A stretch of DNA of 64,000 nt from Amycolatopsis orientalis DSM 40040 = KCTC 9412 (GCF_000478275.1 NZ_ASJB01000042.1:124001-188000); one strand, 5' to 3'. Shown: positions 1 to 11,056, counted from the first letter of the stretch. Numbers and translations are program-made. The notes: a model not told the origin generated them from the letters alone.

Positions 1-1353
1 AGCGCGGTGATGCGGACCGTCCGTGAAAGCCCGGTGTTCGTCTCACCGTTCGTCCTCACCAGCCGGACCGCCGAATTCGCCGACGCGGCCGGGAAACGCA
101 CGGTCAGCGGCAAGACCGTGGTACGGCTGCTGCCGATCGACGACGCCGCGATGGGCACCTACCTCCGTGAGGTGTTCAGCACCGACATCGACCGCTGGCT
201 GCCGGTGCTCGACGAGATCGAGCGCAGACCGGACGGACTGGTGGCCACCACCCTGGCGAAACCGTTGATGCTCTTTCTCGCGCGCACGACCTACGAAGGG
301 CCGGACCGGTCCCCGGCGGACCTGCTCGATCAGCACCGGTTCGGCACCGCCGACCAGCTCGAACACCATCTGCTCGACAGCTTCGTGCCGACCGTGTTCG
401 CGCGAAGGTCCAGGCCGCTGGTGCACAACCCGGCCCGGCCCTCCGGGCATTGGGGCCCGCGCCAGGCCGAGCGGACGTTGACCTTCCTCGCGCGGCACCT
501 CAGCTCCGGCAGGAAGGAAGGCGACCGGGGCACGACGGACCTGAGCTGGTGGCAGCTGTACCGGCTGGTGCCGATGACCGTGTTCGTCCTGACCCCGGTC
601 ATCCTGGGCGCCGCCGGCTGCGGGTTGCTGGGCTGGTCGGTGTTCAGCCTGTTCGGGCGCCCGGTGTTCGGGCTCGTCTTCGGGCTTTCGATCGGCTTGC
701 TCGGCGGATTCGCGCTCGGCGTGATCCGGCCGGAACCACCGATGCGGTTCGTCCCGAGGGCACCGCGGTGGAACGCGGCCGGACGTCGTTCGTTGCTGCA
801 GGACCTCGGTTTCGGCGTGACCGGCGCGGCCGCGGGCGGCCTGATCGCGGGAACCCTCGCCACCCCGGTGCACGGCCTGATCAGCGGCCTGATCTTCGGC
901 CTCACCTTCGCCATGGTCCGGCGGTTCACCCGTCCGACGGAGCCGAAGTCCGCGGTCACCCCGCTCGGCGTCCTGCGCAGCGACCGGGCGGCCGTCGGCT
1001 ACGGCGTGGCCGTCGGCGGTTTCGCCGGTCTGGTGGTCGGTGTCGCCGGGAGTATCGCGGTGCCGGAACTCGCCGCACAGCTCGCCTTCCGGATGAACCC
1101 GGTGCAGCAAAGCCTTTTCGGCGGTTTCGTGGGCATGGTGCTCGGTGGCGGCGGGCTGGGGATGATGGTGCTGGCCAGCAGCGCCTGGGGGCATTTCGTC
1201 ACCGCGCGGATCTGGCTCTTCGTCATCGGCGCCACGCCGCTGCGGCTGATGCGGTTCCTCGACGACGCGCACAAGCTCGGGGTGCTGCGGCTGACCGGGC
1301 CGCACTACCAGTTCCGTCACGGACTGCTTCAAGACCGGCTGTCCGGCGGCTGA
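1..1353 (+). CDS. NACHT-type NTPase, C-terminal part (5' end outside window)
   Basis: The reading frame is open to the first base, so the gene starts upstream and its P-loop is not visible. The visible part begins with the end of a NACHT module (an SRTAEF sensor-like segment, then LLPID and a helical stretch). About six hydrophobic segments follow between roughly residues 190 and 410, and the tail PHYQFRHGLLQDRL resembles the end of actinobacterial membrane NACHT proteins. NACHT proteins are STAND NTPases that act as signalling or immune switches. The transmembrane bundle suggests a membrane-linked effector, but that is inference. It converges with the next gene, leaving an 11-nt gap. Confidence 0.75.
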   Translation, partial: SAVMRTVRESPVFVSPFVLTSRTAEFADAAGKRTVSGKTVVRLLPIDDAAMGTYLREVFSTDIDRWLPVLDEIERRPDGLVATTLAKPLMLFLARTTYEGPDRSPADLLDQHRFGTADQLEHHLLDSFVPTVFARRSRPLVHNPARPSGHWGPRQAERTLTFLARHLSSGRKEGDRGTTDLSWWQLYRLVPMTVFVLTPVILGAAGCGLLGWSVFSLFGRPVFGLVFGLSIGLLGGFALGVIRPEPPMRFVPRAPRWNAAGRRSLLQDLGFGVTGAAAGGLIAGTLATPVHGLISGLIFGLTFAMVRRFTRPTEPKSAVTPLGVLRSDRAAVGYGVAVGGFAGLVVGVAGSIAVPELAAQLAFRMNPVQQSLFGGFVGMVLGGGGLGMMVLASSAWGHFVTARIWLFVIGATPLRLMRFLDDAHKLGVLRLTGPHYQFRHGLLQDRLSGG

Positions 1354-1364
1354 AGTCGTCCTCG

Positions 1365-2102
1365 TTACCCGGCGGCGGCGTGGACCGTGGCCGGGCCGAG
1401 CACCCAGAACGTCGTCTCGCTCGGTTGCCGCCAGCCTGTCCGGTGCAGCGACGGCTGCGCGTGATAGCGCGCCTCCGGGAACCGGACACGTGCCCGGCGC
1501 GCACCCTCCGCGCGGACGATCGTGACGTCGTCCAGATCCAGGTGGACCACCTCGATCGCCGCACGTCGCGCCGGCCCGAGAAGGTAGGAGAATTCGAGCT
1601 TCACCTGCGAGGACCGGCCTCGGGCACGGTCGTCGCGCTGCCGCTCGATCAGCATCTCGACCTCCGCGGGGCGGGTGAGGTCGTAGGACTGGGCACGGCC
1701 GCGAGGACGTCGCTCGAACGGCGTCGACACCTCGAACCGGACGACTTCGAACGAGGCCGTGCGCAAGACGGCCGACTGCGCCTCCAGCCACCGGGGCTCG
1801 AAGGCGCGCTGGCGGCGCCGCAAGGAGTTCAGCGCGAGGAGACGGCAGACCAGGTCCAGCAGGAGCAGGGCGGCGGCGCCCAGCAACCACGGCCGCAGTG
1901 AGGGGACGACGGCGAACTGTGCGGCCGTCAGCGCGGCGGCCCCCGCCAGGGCGCGGAGGGTCCGGCGATGGGCGTCGGCGAACCGCGGTTCACTCAGCCG
2001 GGCCAGCGTGGCCTCGATCCTGGCGGTCGCGAGGAGGGGAACGCGCAGGTCGGGTCGCAGGCTGTCGGCGGGCTCGATCCTGGGAAGGTCATCCGTTTTC
2101 AC
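1365..2102 (-). CDS. membrane protein of unknown function
   Basis: 245 residues from a GTG start. One hydrophobic hairpin lies at about residues 48-92 (two membrane passes, AGAAALTAAQFAVV and LLGAAALLLLDLVCRLLAL). The rest is a charged soluble part of about 150 residues with no motif I recognise. The family is not known to me. It converges with the NACHT gene and is divergent from the isoprenoid-fold gene, with 93 nt between start codons that would hold both promoters. Confidence 0.6.
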   Translation of the reverse strand: MKTDDLPRIEPADSLRPDLRVPLLATARIEATLARLSEPRFADAHRRTLRALAGAAALTAAQFAVVPSLRPWLLGAAALLLLDLVCRLLALNSLRRRQRAFEPRWLEAQSAVLRTASFEVVRFEVSTPFERRPRGRAQSYDLTRPAEVEMLIERQRDDRARGRSSQVKLEFSYLLGPARRAAIEVVHLDLDDVTIVRAEGARRARVRFPEARYHAQPSLHRTGWRQPSETTFWVLGPATVHAAAG

Positions 2103-2195
2103 CGGTACTCCGCCTCTCTTCGCGGACGCGGTCGGCTCCAGCCTCCGCCGTGCTCACGGCTCTGACAAGGCCTCCGTACTGTTAGCCTGCTCGAC

Positions 2196-3176
2196 ATGGG
2201 TGGGGTGCTCCGCGATGCGCTCGGGGTGATGCGCTGCGTGCCGATGGCCGCGGGCCTGCCCGGTGTGGTGCGGTACGTGGTCCGTGACGCGCGGGAGATC
2301 ATGGGCGCGTTCGACGAGGTCGTCGCGCCACTCGTCGACCAATCGGTCGGGACCACCCCGGCGTTGTCACGGGACGCCCACGACGCCTTCCTGGCGACGA
2401 CCATCAAGGTCGGGCTGGCGATGCGCGGCTACGCGGAGATGGCGGGGGTACCGTTCGACCCCGCGCTCGCGGCGCTCGGCAGTTCGTTCACCCGCGTCTA
2501 CGACGACCTGGTCGACAACTTCGACCGGCCCGACCTCGACGACAGGCTCGCCGAGCTGTTCCGAGGCGAGGCCTTCGAGCCGATGTCCGGGGTGGAATCG
2601 CTGCTCCTCGCCCTTTATCACGCGATGGAGACCCGGATGGACCGGCCCGCCGAGGACACCATCTTCACCGTGATGCGGGACCTGCACGACTACGAACGGC
2701 AGTCGCGGCGCCAGCGGGATCCGCGGCTGCCGCTCGCCGAGGTCGAGCGGATCACCCGCGGCAAAGGCGGTCTCGGGGTCACCGCGCTGTTCGCGCTGCT
2801 ACGGCCGGGGATGACGGCGGACGAACTCGACCTTCTCGTCGAGCTGGGCGACGTGCTCCAGCTTCTCGACGACTACCACGACGTCGCCGTCGATCACCGC
2901 GACGGAGTGGTGACGGTCGCGACGCTGGGAGAGCCCGGTCTGGCGGTGCTCGCCGAGAAGATCCGCCGGCTGCGCTCCCGCTTCGCGCGTCACTACGGCG
3001 AGGGACGTGATCGCCGTCTGGCCGCGATGTTGTTCGTGATGCTGGTCGGCGCCTTCGCGGCGGGACGGCGACGGCTCGACAGGCCGGTGCGGTCCACGCG
3101 GTCGCGGCGTCCTTTCGTCCTGCTGTTCTCCCGGACCGGCACGATCACGCCGGACGGCGCGGGATTCGACGACTGA
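2196..3176 (+). CDS. class I isoprenoid-synthase-fold protein
   Basis: 326 residues, mostly helical. Two aspartate-rich motifs are visible: YDDLVDNFD (DDxxD at residues 103-107) and LLDDYHDV (DDxxD at 225-229), spaced as in trans-prenyltransferases and squalene/phytoene synthases, where they bind magnesium-diphosphate. A basic RGKGG lies just before the second half. The rest does not look like a standard polyprenyl synthase, and no carotenoid or terpene gene is nearby. I therefore call only the fold and the probable use of prenyl diphosphates; product unknown. No clear Shine-Dalgarno precedes the ATG. The C-terminal 40 residues are basic and probably disordered. Confidence 0.6.
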   Translation: MGGVLRDALGVMRCVPMAAGLPGVVRYVVRDAREIMGAFDEVVAPLVDQSVGTTPALSRDAHDAFLATTIKVGLAMRGYAEMAGVPFDPALAALGSSFTRVYDDLVDNFDRPDLDDRLAELFRGEAFEPMSGVESLLLALYHAMETRMDRPAEDTIFTVMRDLHDYERQSRRQRDPRLPLAEVERITRGKGGLGVTALFALLRPGMTADELDLLVELGDVLQLLDDYHDVAVDHRDGVVTVATLGEPGLAVLAEKIRRLRSRFARHYGEGRDRRLAAMLFVMLVGAFAAGRRRLDRPVRSTRSRRPFVLLFSRTGTITPDGAGFDD

Positions 3177-3287
3177 CGAACGTGACGTCGGCGAAAGGCT
3201 GATCATTCGGCTGCACGTTGGTGCGTTCACGATTCGGTACCGGGCTGGTCTCATGGCGATATTCCCGTCGAGAAAGGAATACTCGAG

Positions 3288-3698
3288 ATGTCCATTGCGA
3301 CCAGGAAAGCGCTCCGGATCGGTATCGCCGCGACCATGGCCACGGGCCTGGCCTTGACCGCGACGCCTGCCGCGTCGGCTGCCACGAGCTTCGCGGGCAG
3401 TTTCGACTGGCAGGCGGATTTCAAGCTGCTCCTGAAGTCCCGGCTCTGGGACCAGAACGGCGGGAGCACGAAAATCACCAGTTACGCCAACTGCTCCACC
3501 GATCCGGGACTGACGTCCTACGCGATCGAACTGTGGAAAGACGAATTCTTCGACAAGAGCTACGGCAACGTCGGTTACCAGTGCGACTCGGCCCGGGAAT
3601 ACACCTGGAACAACCTGCCGGCCGGGACCTACTATTTCATGATCTCCAAGCGGGACGGCAACGCGATCCACGCGAACGGCACCACGTACTACCCCTGA
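3288..3698 (+). CDS. small secreted protein
   Basis: 136 residues with a clear Sec signal peptide: basic start, hydrophobic core around residues 10-26, and an ASA-type cleavage site near residue 31. The mature part is about 105 residues, rich in aromatic residues and Gly/Asn, with two cysteines that could form a disulfide. GAAAGGA lies 9 nt before the ATG. The mature domain looks like a small beta-sandwich (DWQADFKLLLKSRLW, TYYFMISKRDGN), but I do not recognise the family. It ends 17 nt before a palindromic repeat and converges with aztD. Confidence 0.6.
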   Translation: MSIATRKALRIGIAATMATGLALTATPAASAATSFAGSFDWQADFKLLLKSRLWDQNGGSTKITSYANCSTDPGLTSYAIELWKDEFFDKSYGNVGYQCDSAREYTWNNLPAGTYYFMISKRDGNAIHANGTTYYP

Positions 3699-3714
3699 TC
3701 GCGACAGCCCCAGC

Positions 3715-3760
3715 CTCGTGAGTGGTAATGAGGGTTAGAACCGTCATTACCACTCACGAG
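3715..3760. repeat. 46-nt palindromic intergenic repeat, copy 1
   Basis: Two 22-nt arms around AG. The left arm starts CTCGTGAGTGGTAATG and the right arm ends CATTACCACTCACGAG, with one mismatch (GAGGG against CCGTC). It lies between the convergent ends of the small secreted protein gene and aztD1 and could act as a bidirectional terminator. The same element recurs at 8703, 53838 and 56385, and as variants elsewhere. Confidence 0.85.
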
Positions 3761-3777
3761 ACGTCCTTGCGGCTCGC

Positions 3778-4944
3778 CTAGTGCGCGAGTACTCCGCTGA
3801 CCTCGTTCGGTGTACCGGGCAGCGAGCCGGTCGTCGTCTTCGTACCGGCGGCGAGGTCGACCGCGTGGATCTCCTTCTTGCCCGGATCGGTGACATAGGC
3901 GGTCCCGCCCCGGACGAAGATCGCCGGACGCGGGCTCTGCCATTCGAGCGGTTCCTGCCAGGAGCCGAGCACCGCGATCTTCCGGGTCACCGCACCGGAC
4001 ACCGGGTCGATGACGTGGATCTGCCCGTCGGTACCGAGCACCAGCCCCTCCCCCTGCGGTCCGCGGGCCAGCGACCGGAAGGTGTAGCTGACCCCGAGTT
4101 CGACGTGCTTGAGCGTGGCCTTCTCGGTGTCGATCAGCGACACCCTGGTCGGCCGCTCGAGTTCCGCCGCCTTGTCGACCTTGTAGTCGCCCAAGGTGAT
4201 CGGCGAGAGGTCCGACCCGGCCTGGTTGCCGATCCGGCCGTAGGGGTCCGGGCTGGGGACCTTGGTGATGGCGCCATCGCGGTAGATCAGGACGCCGGTC
4301 TCGCAGCCGATCACCACCGCTTCGCCGCGCGCGGCGGCTTCACCGTGCACGCCGGGGCATTGGTCGTTGCGCGCGATCTCCTTCTTCTCCTTGTCCAGCA
4401 CCACGATCCCGGGCCGCTCGTCCTCGTTCCCGATGGTGGTGACCAGTTCGCCGCCCGCGAGTTCGACGGCCACCCCGTGATGCGCTTCCGGCGTCTTGTG
4501 CTTCGGCGCGGGCAGGGCCGCGCCCCCGAGCGTCTTCGGATCGAACACCGTCACCTCGCCGGTGCCGTCCGCGAAGAGCACCGTCTTGCCGGCGTGGCGG
4601 ACGACGTGTCCCGGTTTGGGCGCCTTCACCTCGGTATCGGTCAGCACGGCGCCGACGGCGTCGAGCACGCGGAACCCGGTGGACGTCGAGACCAGCAGAT
4701 GCCGGTCGTTCCCGGCGGGGTTGAGCCGGTTGAAACCGCTGAGCGGAAGGTCTTTGGCCACCTTCAGGGTCTTCCCGTCGAGCAGCAGGATCCCGCCGTC
4801 GTAGGTGACGGCGACGGGTTCGGCCACGACGGCCACCGCCGGGGTTCCGGCCTGTGCCTGCGGGGACGGCTGTTCGGTCGCGCAGGCGGTGAGCGCGAGC
4901 ACGCTCGCCGCCGTCAGCGCGCCGTACCGGATGGGTCGTGCCAT
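3778..4944 (-). CDS. aztD: AztD-like zinc metallochaperone lipoprotein
   Basis: 388 residues. The start at 4944 is chosen because it gives a lipoprotein signal (LTAC lipobox within the first 20 residues) and has GAAAGGTG upstream; an in-frame start 42 nt earlier would bury the signal. The mature protein is a chain of short beta repeats (VRHAGKTVLFADGTGEVTVF and similar) typical of the AztD beta-propeller, with His-rich segments (APKHKTPEAHHG) suited to zinc. AztD hands periplasmic or outer-face zinc to the solute-binding protein AztC. Last gene of aztB-aztD2-aztC-aztD1, 47 nt after aztC, and a second AztD-like gene lies in the same operon. Confidence 0.8.
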   Translation of the reverse strand: MARPIRYGALTAASVLALTACATEQPSPQAQAGTPAVAVVAEPVAVTYDGGILLLDGKTLKVAKDLPLSGFNRLNPAGNDRHLLVSTSTGFRVLDAVGAVLTDTEVKAPKPGHVVRHAGKTVLFADGTGEVTVFDPKTLGGAALPAPKHKTPEAHHGVAVELAGGELVTTIGNEDERPGIVVLDKEKKEIARNDQCPGVHGEAAARGEAVVIGCETGVLIYRDGAITKVPSPDPYGRIGNQAGSDLSPITLGDYKVDKAAELERPTRVSLIDTEKATLKHVELGVSYTFRSLARGPQGEGLVLGTDGQIHVIDPVSGAVTRKIAVLGSWQEPLEWQSPRPAIFVRGGTAYVTDPGKKEIHAVDLAAGTKTTTGSLPGTPNEVSGVLAH

Positions 4945-4966
4945 TTTCACTGCACCTTTCTTCTGT

Positions 4967-4996
4967 GCCAAGTCATTCAGGGCCAAGTCGTTCAGG
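4967..4996. repeat. tandem 15-nt direct repeat at the aztC stop
   Basis: GCCAAGTCATTCAGG is followed at once by GCCAAGTCGTTCAGG (one mismatch). The aztC stop codon lies in the second unit. Being 15 nt, the duplication keeps frame, and each unit carries its own TGA on the minus strand. Confidence 0.8.
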
Positions 4997-5891
4997 GGCG
5001 CGTCAAGCCGGTGGCGATCGACTCGGTGTTGGCGCGCATCATGTCCAGATAGGTGGCCGCGCCCTGCCCCGGTTCGCTGAGCGATTCCGAGAACAACGAG
5101 GTCACCGCCACCTGCAGACCGGCCTGCTCGGCCAGGACCCGCGCGAGCTTGTCGGGCTGGGAGGAGTCCGCGAAGATGACCGGCACACCGGCCGAGCGCA
5201 CGGTGTCGGCCAGCGCCTTCAGATCCGAGGAACTGGGTGAGGCGAGGGTTGTGCCACCGGGGATCACCGCGCCGACGACCTCGAACCCGTAACGCCGGGC
5301 GAGGTAACCGAAGACATGATGATTGGTGACCAGTTTCCGGCGGTCCGGCGGGATGGCCCCGAACCTCTCGGTCATCGTGGCGTCGAGTGCCGCGATCTCG
5401 CGGCCGTAGCGGTCGGCGTTGGCCCGGATCACCGTTTCGTCGACGCCGCCGACATGGGCGACGATCTGGTCGGCGATCAGCTTCACCGCCTCGCGCACCC
5501 GTCCCGGGTCGGTCCAGAAGTGCGGGTCGGCCGCGCCTCCCGGATAGGCGATCGGATTCGCCCGCTCTCCCACGGGAAGCGACGGCACCCCGTTCTCCTC
5601 CGCGGTGCGGACCGTGCGCAGCATGCCCTCTTCGAGGCCGAGTCCGTTGTAGACGATCAGCCCGGCGCGTTCGACTTCGGCCGCCTGCTGCGCGGAGATG
5701 CCGAACGAATGCGGATCGGCGTTCGGTTTCATCAACACGGTCACCCCGGCCTGATCCCCCACGATGTTGCGGGTGATGTCGCCGAGGATGTTCGTGGTGA
5801 CGACGACGGACTTCCCTCCCCCGCCGCTCCCGGAGCAGCCTGCGACCACCAGCAGCACCGTGGCGAGCAGCGCGAGCACGCGACGGTTCAT
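4992..5891 (-). CDS. aztC: zinc ABC transporter substrate-binding lipoprotein AztC
   Basis: 299 residues. Start at 5891, whose ATG overlaps the stop of the upstream aztD2 (ATGA). A lipobox (VAGC) near residue 20 anchors it to the membrane. Cluster A-I solute-binding fold: KPNADPHSF, DPHFW and NHHVFGY supply the zinc-binding histidines, and VIFADSS near the C terminus supplies the aspartate. The long His-rich loop of ZnuA is absent, as in AztC proteins that rely on AztD. It delivers zinc to the AztB permease. It lies in an operon repressed, by inference, from the Zur-like box at 7963. Confidence 0.88.
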   Translation of the reverse strand: MNRRVLALLATVLLVVAGCSGSGGGGKSVVVTTNILGDITRNIVGDQAGVTVLMKPNADPHSFGISAQQAAEVERAGLIVYNGLGLEEGMLRTVRTAEENGVPSLPVGERANPIAYPGGAADPHFWTDPGRVREAVKLIADQIVAHVGGVDETVIRANADRYGREIAALDATMTERFGAIPPDRRKLVTNHHVFGYLARRYGFEVVGAVIPGGTTLASPSSSDLKALADTVRSAGVPVIFADSSQPDKLARVLAEQAGLQVAVTSLFSESLSEPGQGAATYLDMMRANTESIATGLTRP

Positions 5892-7099
5892 CGGCCGGTC
5901 TCCACGATGAAGGCGGCTTTGCCCTCGACCTTCAGGGTCCTGGCGCGACGGAGGTTGTCGTTGTAGTCGATTTCGTACACCTCTCCGGAAAGCGGGTTGT
6001 TGATGTAGGCCCGCGTCGTGTCGACCTGCACGGAGGGAGTGGCGGCCACGGCCGCTTCGGGTGGCAGCAAAGGGATCTGCGCCTGTTCCTTCCCCGTGGC
6101 GCCGTCGAAGGCGCGCAGCTTCCCGTCCCGGGTCAGCACCAGGACGGGGCCGCCCTCCCCCACCGCGTTCACCGCGGCGACCGGCCCGGTCTCGAGGTAC
6201 CGCCAGGTCCGGCGGCCGACGTCCAGCGACCACACGCCGCCGTCCCCGGCCTTCGCCACGAGCGTGGTGCCGCCCGGCCGGTGAAAGAAGCCGGTGGCGC
6301 GTTCCCGTGCGGCCGCCTCCGGCGGGTACGGGATCTTCTCGCCGGTGAAGGCGCCGTCCTTTTCCGTGACCAGCAAAGCGCCGTCCGCGCAGCCGAACAC
6401 GACACCCCGCCGGGTCACCGCCTGGCCCCGCAGTTCCGGACACGGCCGGTCGATCTCCGCCACCGGTTTCCCTTGCCGGTCATGGACCCGCACCCGGTTC
6501 CCGTACCTCTTGCCGGGTTCCGCCACCGAAGCCAGGATCTGCTTGCCATAAGGGATAGCGACGCCGTCATGGGGTTCGCGCACGATCCTGCCCAGTTCGG
6601 CGACGGATCCCTTGTCCAGCAGAGCCCGGTCGAGCACGACCGCCGTACCGTCCGAAAAGGACAGAGCGGAAGCCACTGGATCGCTGTACGCGCCCAGCGG
6701 CTGTTTCCCCGGCGCCACACCGACTTCCCTGGGCTTCGCGCGATAGTAGTGCACGTGGTCGCCGTGATCGACCATCCAGGCGCCGCTGTCGACCACGCGG
6801 ACCGAACCGTCACCGCCGGTCAGATAGCCGAACCGCCCGTCGCCGGTGAGGGCGCGCACGCCGTCGACGCGACCGGTTTCGTGCACCTCTTCGGTGATCA
6901 GGTCCACCACGCGCACGGCGCCAGACGCGGTGTCCGCGACGATCAACCGTGACTGCGCCTCGGCGGCTTCCTCGGCACCTTCGACGTAGCCGTGCGGTGT
7001 CTCCGCGGGAACGTCCTGCCGCGGTTCGCCGCCGCACGCCGCCATGGTCACCGCCGTGACCGCGAGGATCACCGCCACCCGGCTCTTCTTGAGTCTCAT
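5888..7099 (-). CDS. aztD: second AztD-like lipoprotein
   Basis: 403 residues from the ATG at 7099, giving a lipoprotein signal with MAAC lipobox. Its start overlaps the aztB stop (ATGA) and its stop overlaps the aztC start, so it is translationally coupled between permease and binding protein. The body is a beta-propeller-like repeat protein (LIVADTASGAVRVVDL, RFGYLTGGDGSVRVVD). WMVDHGDHVHYYRAK is a His/Asp cluster that could bind zinc. It is about the same length as the AztD encoded at the operon's end but clearly divergent. Probably a metallochaperone or zinc-loading accessory protein; the division of labour between the two is unknown. Confidence 0.75.
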   Translation of the reverse strand: MRLKKSRVAVILAVTAVTMAACGGEPRQDVPAETPHGYVEGAEEAAEAQSRLIVADTASGAVRVVDLITEEVHETGRVDGVRALTGDGRFGYLTGGDGSVRVVDSGAWMVDHGDHVHYYRAKPREVGVAPGKQPLGAYSDPVASALSFSDGTAVVLDRALLDKGSVAELGRIVREPHDGVAIPYGKQILASVAEPGKRYGNRVRVHDRQGKPVAEIDRPCPELRGQAVTRRGVVFGCADGALLVTEKDGAFTGEKIPYPPEAAARERATGFFHRPGGTTLVAKAGDGGVWSLDVGRRTWRYLETGPVAAVNAVGEGGPVLVLTRDGKLRAFDGATGKEQAQIPLLPPEAAVAATPSVQVDTTRAYINNPLSGEVYEIDYNDNLRRARTLKVEGKAAFIVETGR

Positions 7100-7947
7100 C
7101 GTGAACGCTCGATCTCCAGGGTCAAGGAACGGAAGCGCCGTCGCGCGAAGGAAAGGAACGCGGAGAGGAAGAACACCAGTACCGCGCCGGCGGCGATGGT
7201 CGCGCCCGCCGCGGTGCCCCAGTGCCACGAGACGAGCAGGCCGCCGACCGTGGCCACGACGCCCAGCAGCGCCGCGACGAGCATGATCGTGGTGATCCGC
7301 CGCGACCAGAAGAGCGCCGCCGCCGCGGGGGCGATGAGCAGGCCGAACACCAGCAGCGTCCCCACCACGCGGAACGAGGCGACGATCGTCAGCGTGACCA
7401 GCGCCAGCAGCACGGCGTTGGCCAGGCGCGGGCGCAGGCCCAGGGTGTGCGCCTTGCGGATGTCGAAGGTGAGCGCGGTGAACGACCGGTGTCCCAATAA
7501 GGCCACCACCGCCACGACGGCCAGCGTGATCGCCAAGCCCACCAGATCGGCGGAACCGACGGCGAGCACGTCACCGAAGAGGAACCCGGTGAGATCGACC
7601 GCGAACGACCGCGAATGCGAAACGATGATCACGCCGCTCGCGAGCATCCCCACGAAGAGGAGCCCGATCGTGGTGTCCTCCGACAATCGCCGCGACCGGC
7701 CCAGGGCCGTGACGCCGAGCGCCATCACCCCGGCGCTGACCGCCGCGCCGATCAGCAGGTTCACGCCGGTGAGCGACGCGATCGCCACGCCGGGCAACAT
7801 GCCGTGCGACATGGCGTCGCCGATGAAGGCCATGCCCCGCAACACCACCCAGGTGCCCACGATCGCGCACACCACCGACACGAGCACTCCCGCCACCAAA
7901 GCCCGCTGCACGAACGACACCTCGAAGGGGACCAGTAACCACTCCAC
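7096..7947 (-). CDS. aztB: zinc ABC transporter permease AztB
   Basis: 283 residues in an ABC-3 family permease with about eight membrane passes. The GTG at 7947 is preferred because it gives the family N terminus (EWLLVPFEVSFVQRAL). The longer frame would run through the Zur-like operator; another GTG at 7956 is possible. Conserved landmarks are RGMAFIGDAMSHGMLPGVA and GLLIAPAAAALFWSRR. It forms the membrane channel with AztA as ATPase. First gene of the leftward operon, and its start lies 15 nt from the operator, so a leaderless or very short leader transcript is likely. Confidence 0.88.
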   Translation of the reverse strand: MEWLLVPFEVSFVQRALVAGVLVSVVCAIVGTWVVLRGMAFIGDAMSHGMLPGVAIASLTGVNLLIGAAVSAGVMALGVTALGRSRRLSEDTTIGLLFVGMLASGVIIVSHSRSFAVDLTGFLFGDVLAVGSADLVGLAITLAVVAVVALLGHRSFTALTFDIRKAHTLGLRPRLANAVLLALVTLTIVASFRVVGTLLVFGLLIAPAAAALFWSRRITTIMLVAALLGVVATVGGLLVSWHWGTAAGATIAAGAVLVFFLSAFLSFARRRFRSLTLEIERSR

Positions 7948-7962
7948 GCGAGCCACTATAAT

Positions 7963-7981
7963 GGTAATGATTGTCATTATC
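7963..7981. promoter_or_regulatory. Zur-type operator between aztB and aztA
   Basis: GGTAATGA-TTG-TCATTATC: 8-nt arms with a single mismatch, AT-rich in an otherwise GC-rich region, placed between the divergent starts of aztB and aztA. It matches the general form of Fur/Zur boxes (TAATGA-N3-TCATTA). Zinc-dependent repression of both transcripts is the expected role. This is inferred from the motif and the genes, and no zur gene is in the window. Confidence 0.75.
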
Positions 7982-7994
7982 TGAATGAGGTGGG

Positions 7995-8726
7995 ATGAAA
8001 TCGGACACAACGGTCCTCACGCTCGACGGCGTCCACGCGCACTACGGCCCCCGGGAGGTGCTGTGCGGGGTCACCGCCGAGGTGCCGCAAGGGCGTCTCA
8101 CCGCGGTCGTCGGGGCGAACGGAGCGGGTAAGTCGTCCCTGCTCAACGTCGTCGCCGGGGTGCTGCCGCCGACCGCCGGGTCGGCCGGCCTCCGGGATCC
8201 GCGCCGCCTCGCCTACGTGACCCAGCAGAGCGAGGTCTCCCAGACGCTCCCGATCACCGTGCGCGCCACCGTCACCATGGGCCGGTGGGCGCACCGCGGC
8301 CCCTGGCGGCGGCTGACCGCCCTGGACCGCGAAGTGGTCGAGGAATGCATGGCACGACTGGACATCACGTCGATCGCGCACCGGATGCTCGGCACCTTGT
8401 CCGGCGGTCAGCGTCAGCGGGCGCTGGTGGCACAGGGGCTCGCTCAGCGGGCGGGGCTCCTGCTGCTCGACGAGCCGTCGGCCGGTCTGGACCTGCATGC
8501 CCGGACCATGATCGACGAGGCGCTGCGGGCCGCGCTCGACGAGGGCACCACGATCCTGCGCGTCACCCATGACCTCGCCGTCGCCCGCCGGGCGGATCAC
8601 TGTCTTCTGTTGCGGGACGGCCATCTTGTCGACGCGGGCCCGCCGGATGCGGTGCTGACCCCGGGCCGGGTGGCGGAGGCGTGGGGAATCCCGCTGGGCC
8701 AGCTCGTGAGTGGTAATGACGGTTAG
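7995..8726 (+). CDS. aztA: zinc ABC transporter ATP-binding protein AztA
   Basis: 243 residues. Walker A GANGAGKS at residues 40-47, signature LSGGQRQRALVAQ near residue 135, Walker B LLLLDEPSAGLD, and an H-loop in VTHDLAVARR. GAGGTGGG precedes the ATG. It energises the AztBC zinc importer and is transcribed divergently from aztB from the shared Zur-like box. The C-terminal residues LVSGNDG and the stop codon are encoded by the palindromic repeat at 8703-8748, so the ancestral protein probably ended near residue 236. Confidence 0.9.
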   Translation: MKSDTTVLTLDGVHAHYGPREVLCGVTAEVPQGRLTAVVGANGAGKSSLLNVVAGVLPPTAGSAGLRDPRRLAYVTQQSEVSQTLPITVRATVTMGRWAHRGPWRRLTALDREVVEECMARLDITSIAHRMLGTLSGGQRQRALVAQGLAQRAGLLLLDEPSAGLDLHARTMIDEALRAALDEGTTILRVTHDLAVARRADHCLLLRDGHLVDAGPPDAVLTPGRVAEAWGIPLGQLVSGNDG

Positions 8727-8748
8727 AACCGTCATTACCACTCACGAG
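8703..8748. repeat. 46-nt palindromic intergenic repeat, copy 2 (overlaps end of aztA)
   Basis: Perfect 22-nt arms around AG, between the convergent genes aztA and copA. The left arm is read as the last codons of aztA. It is likely also to act as terminator for both genes. Confidence 0.9.
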
Positions 8749-8772
8749 GCTTGCGAACCGACTAAGGCGCGA

Positions 8773-11028
<2,256 letters not shown>

Positions 11029-11056
11029 GGTGCTCACTCCCTTTCGACTCGCGCGA

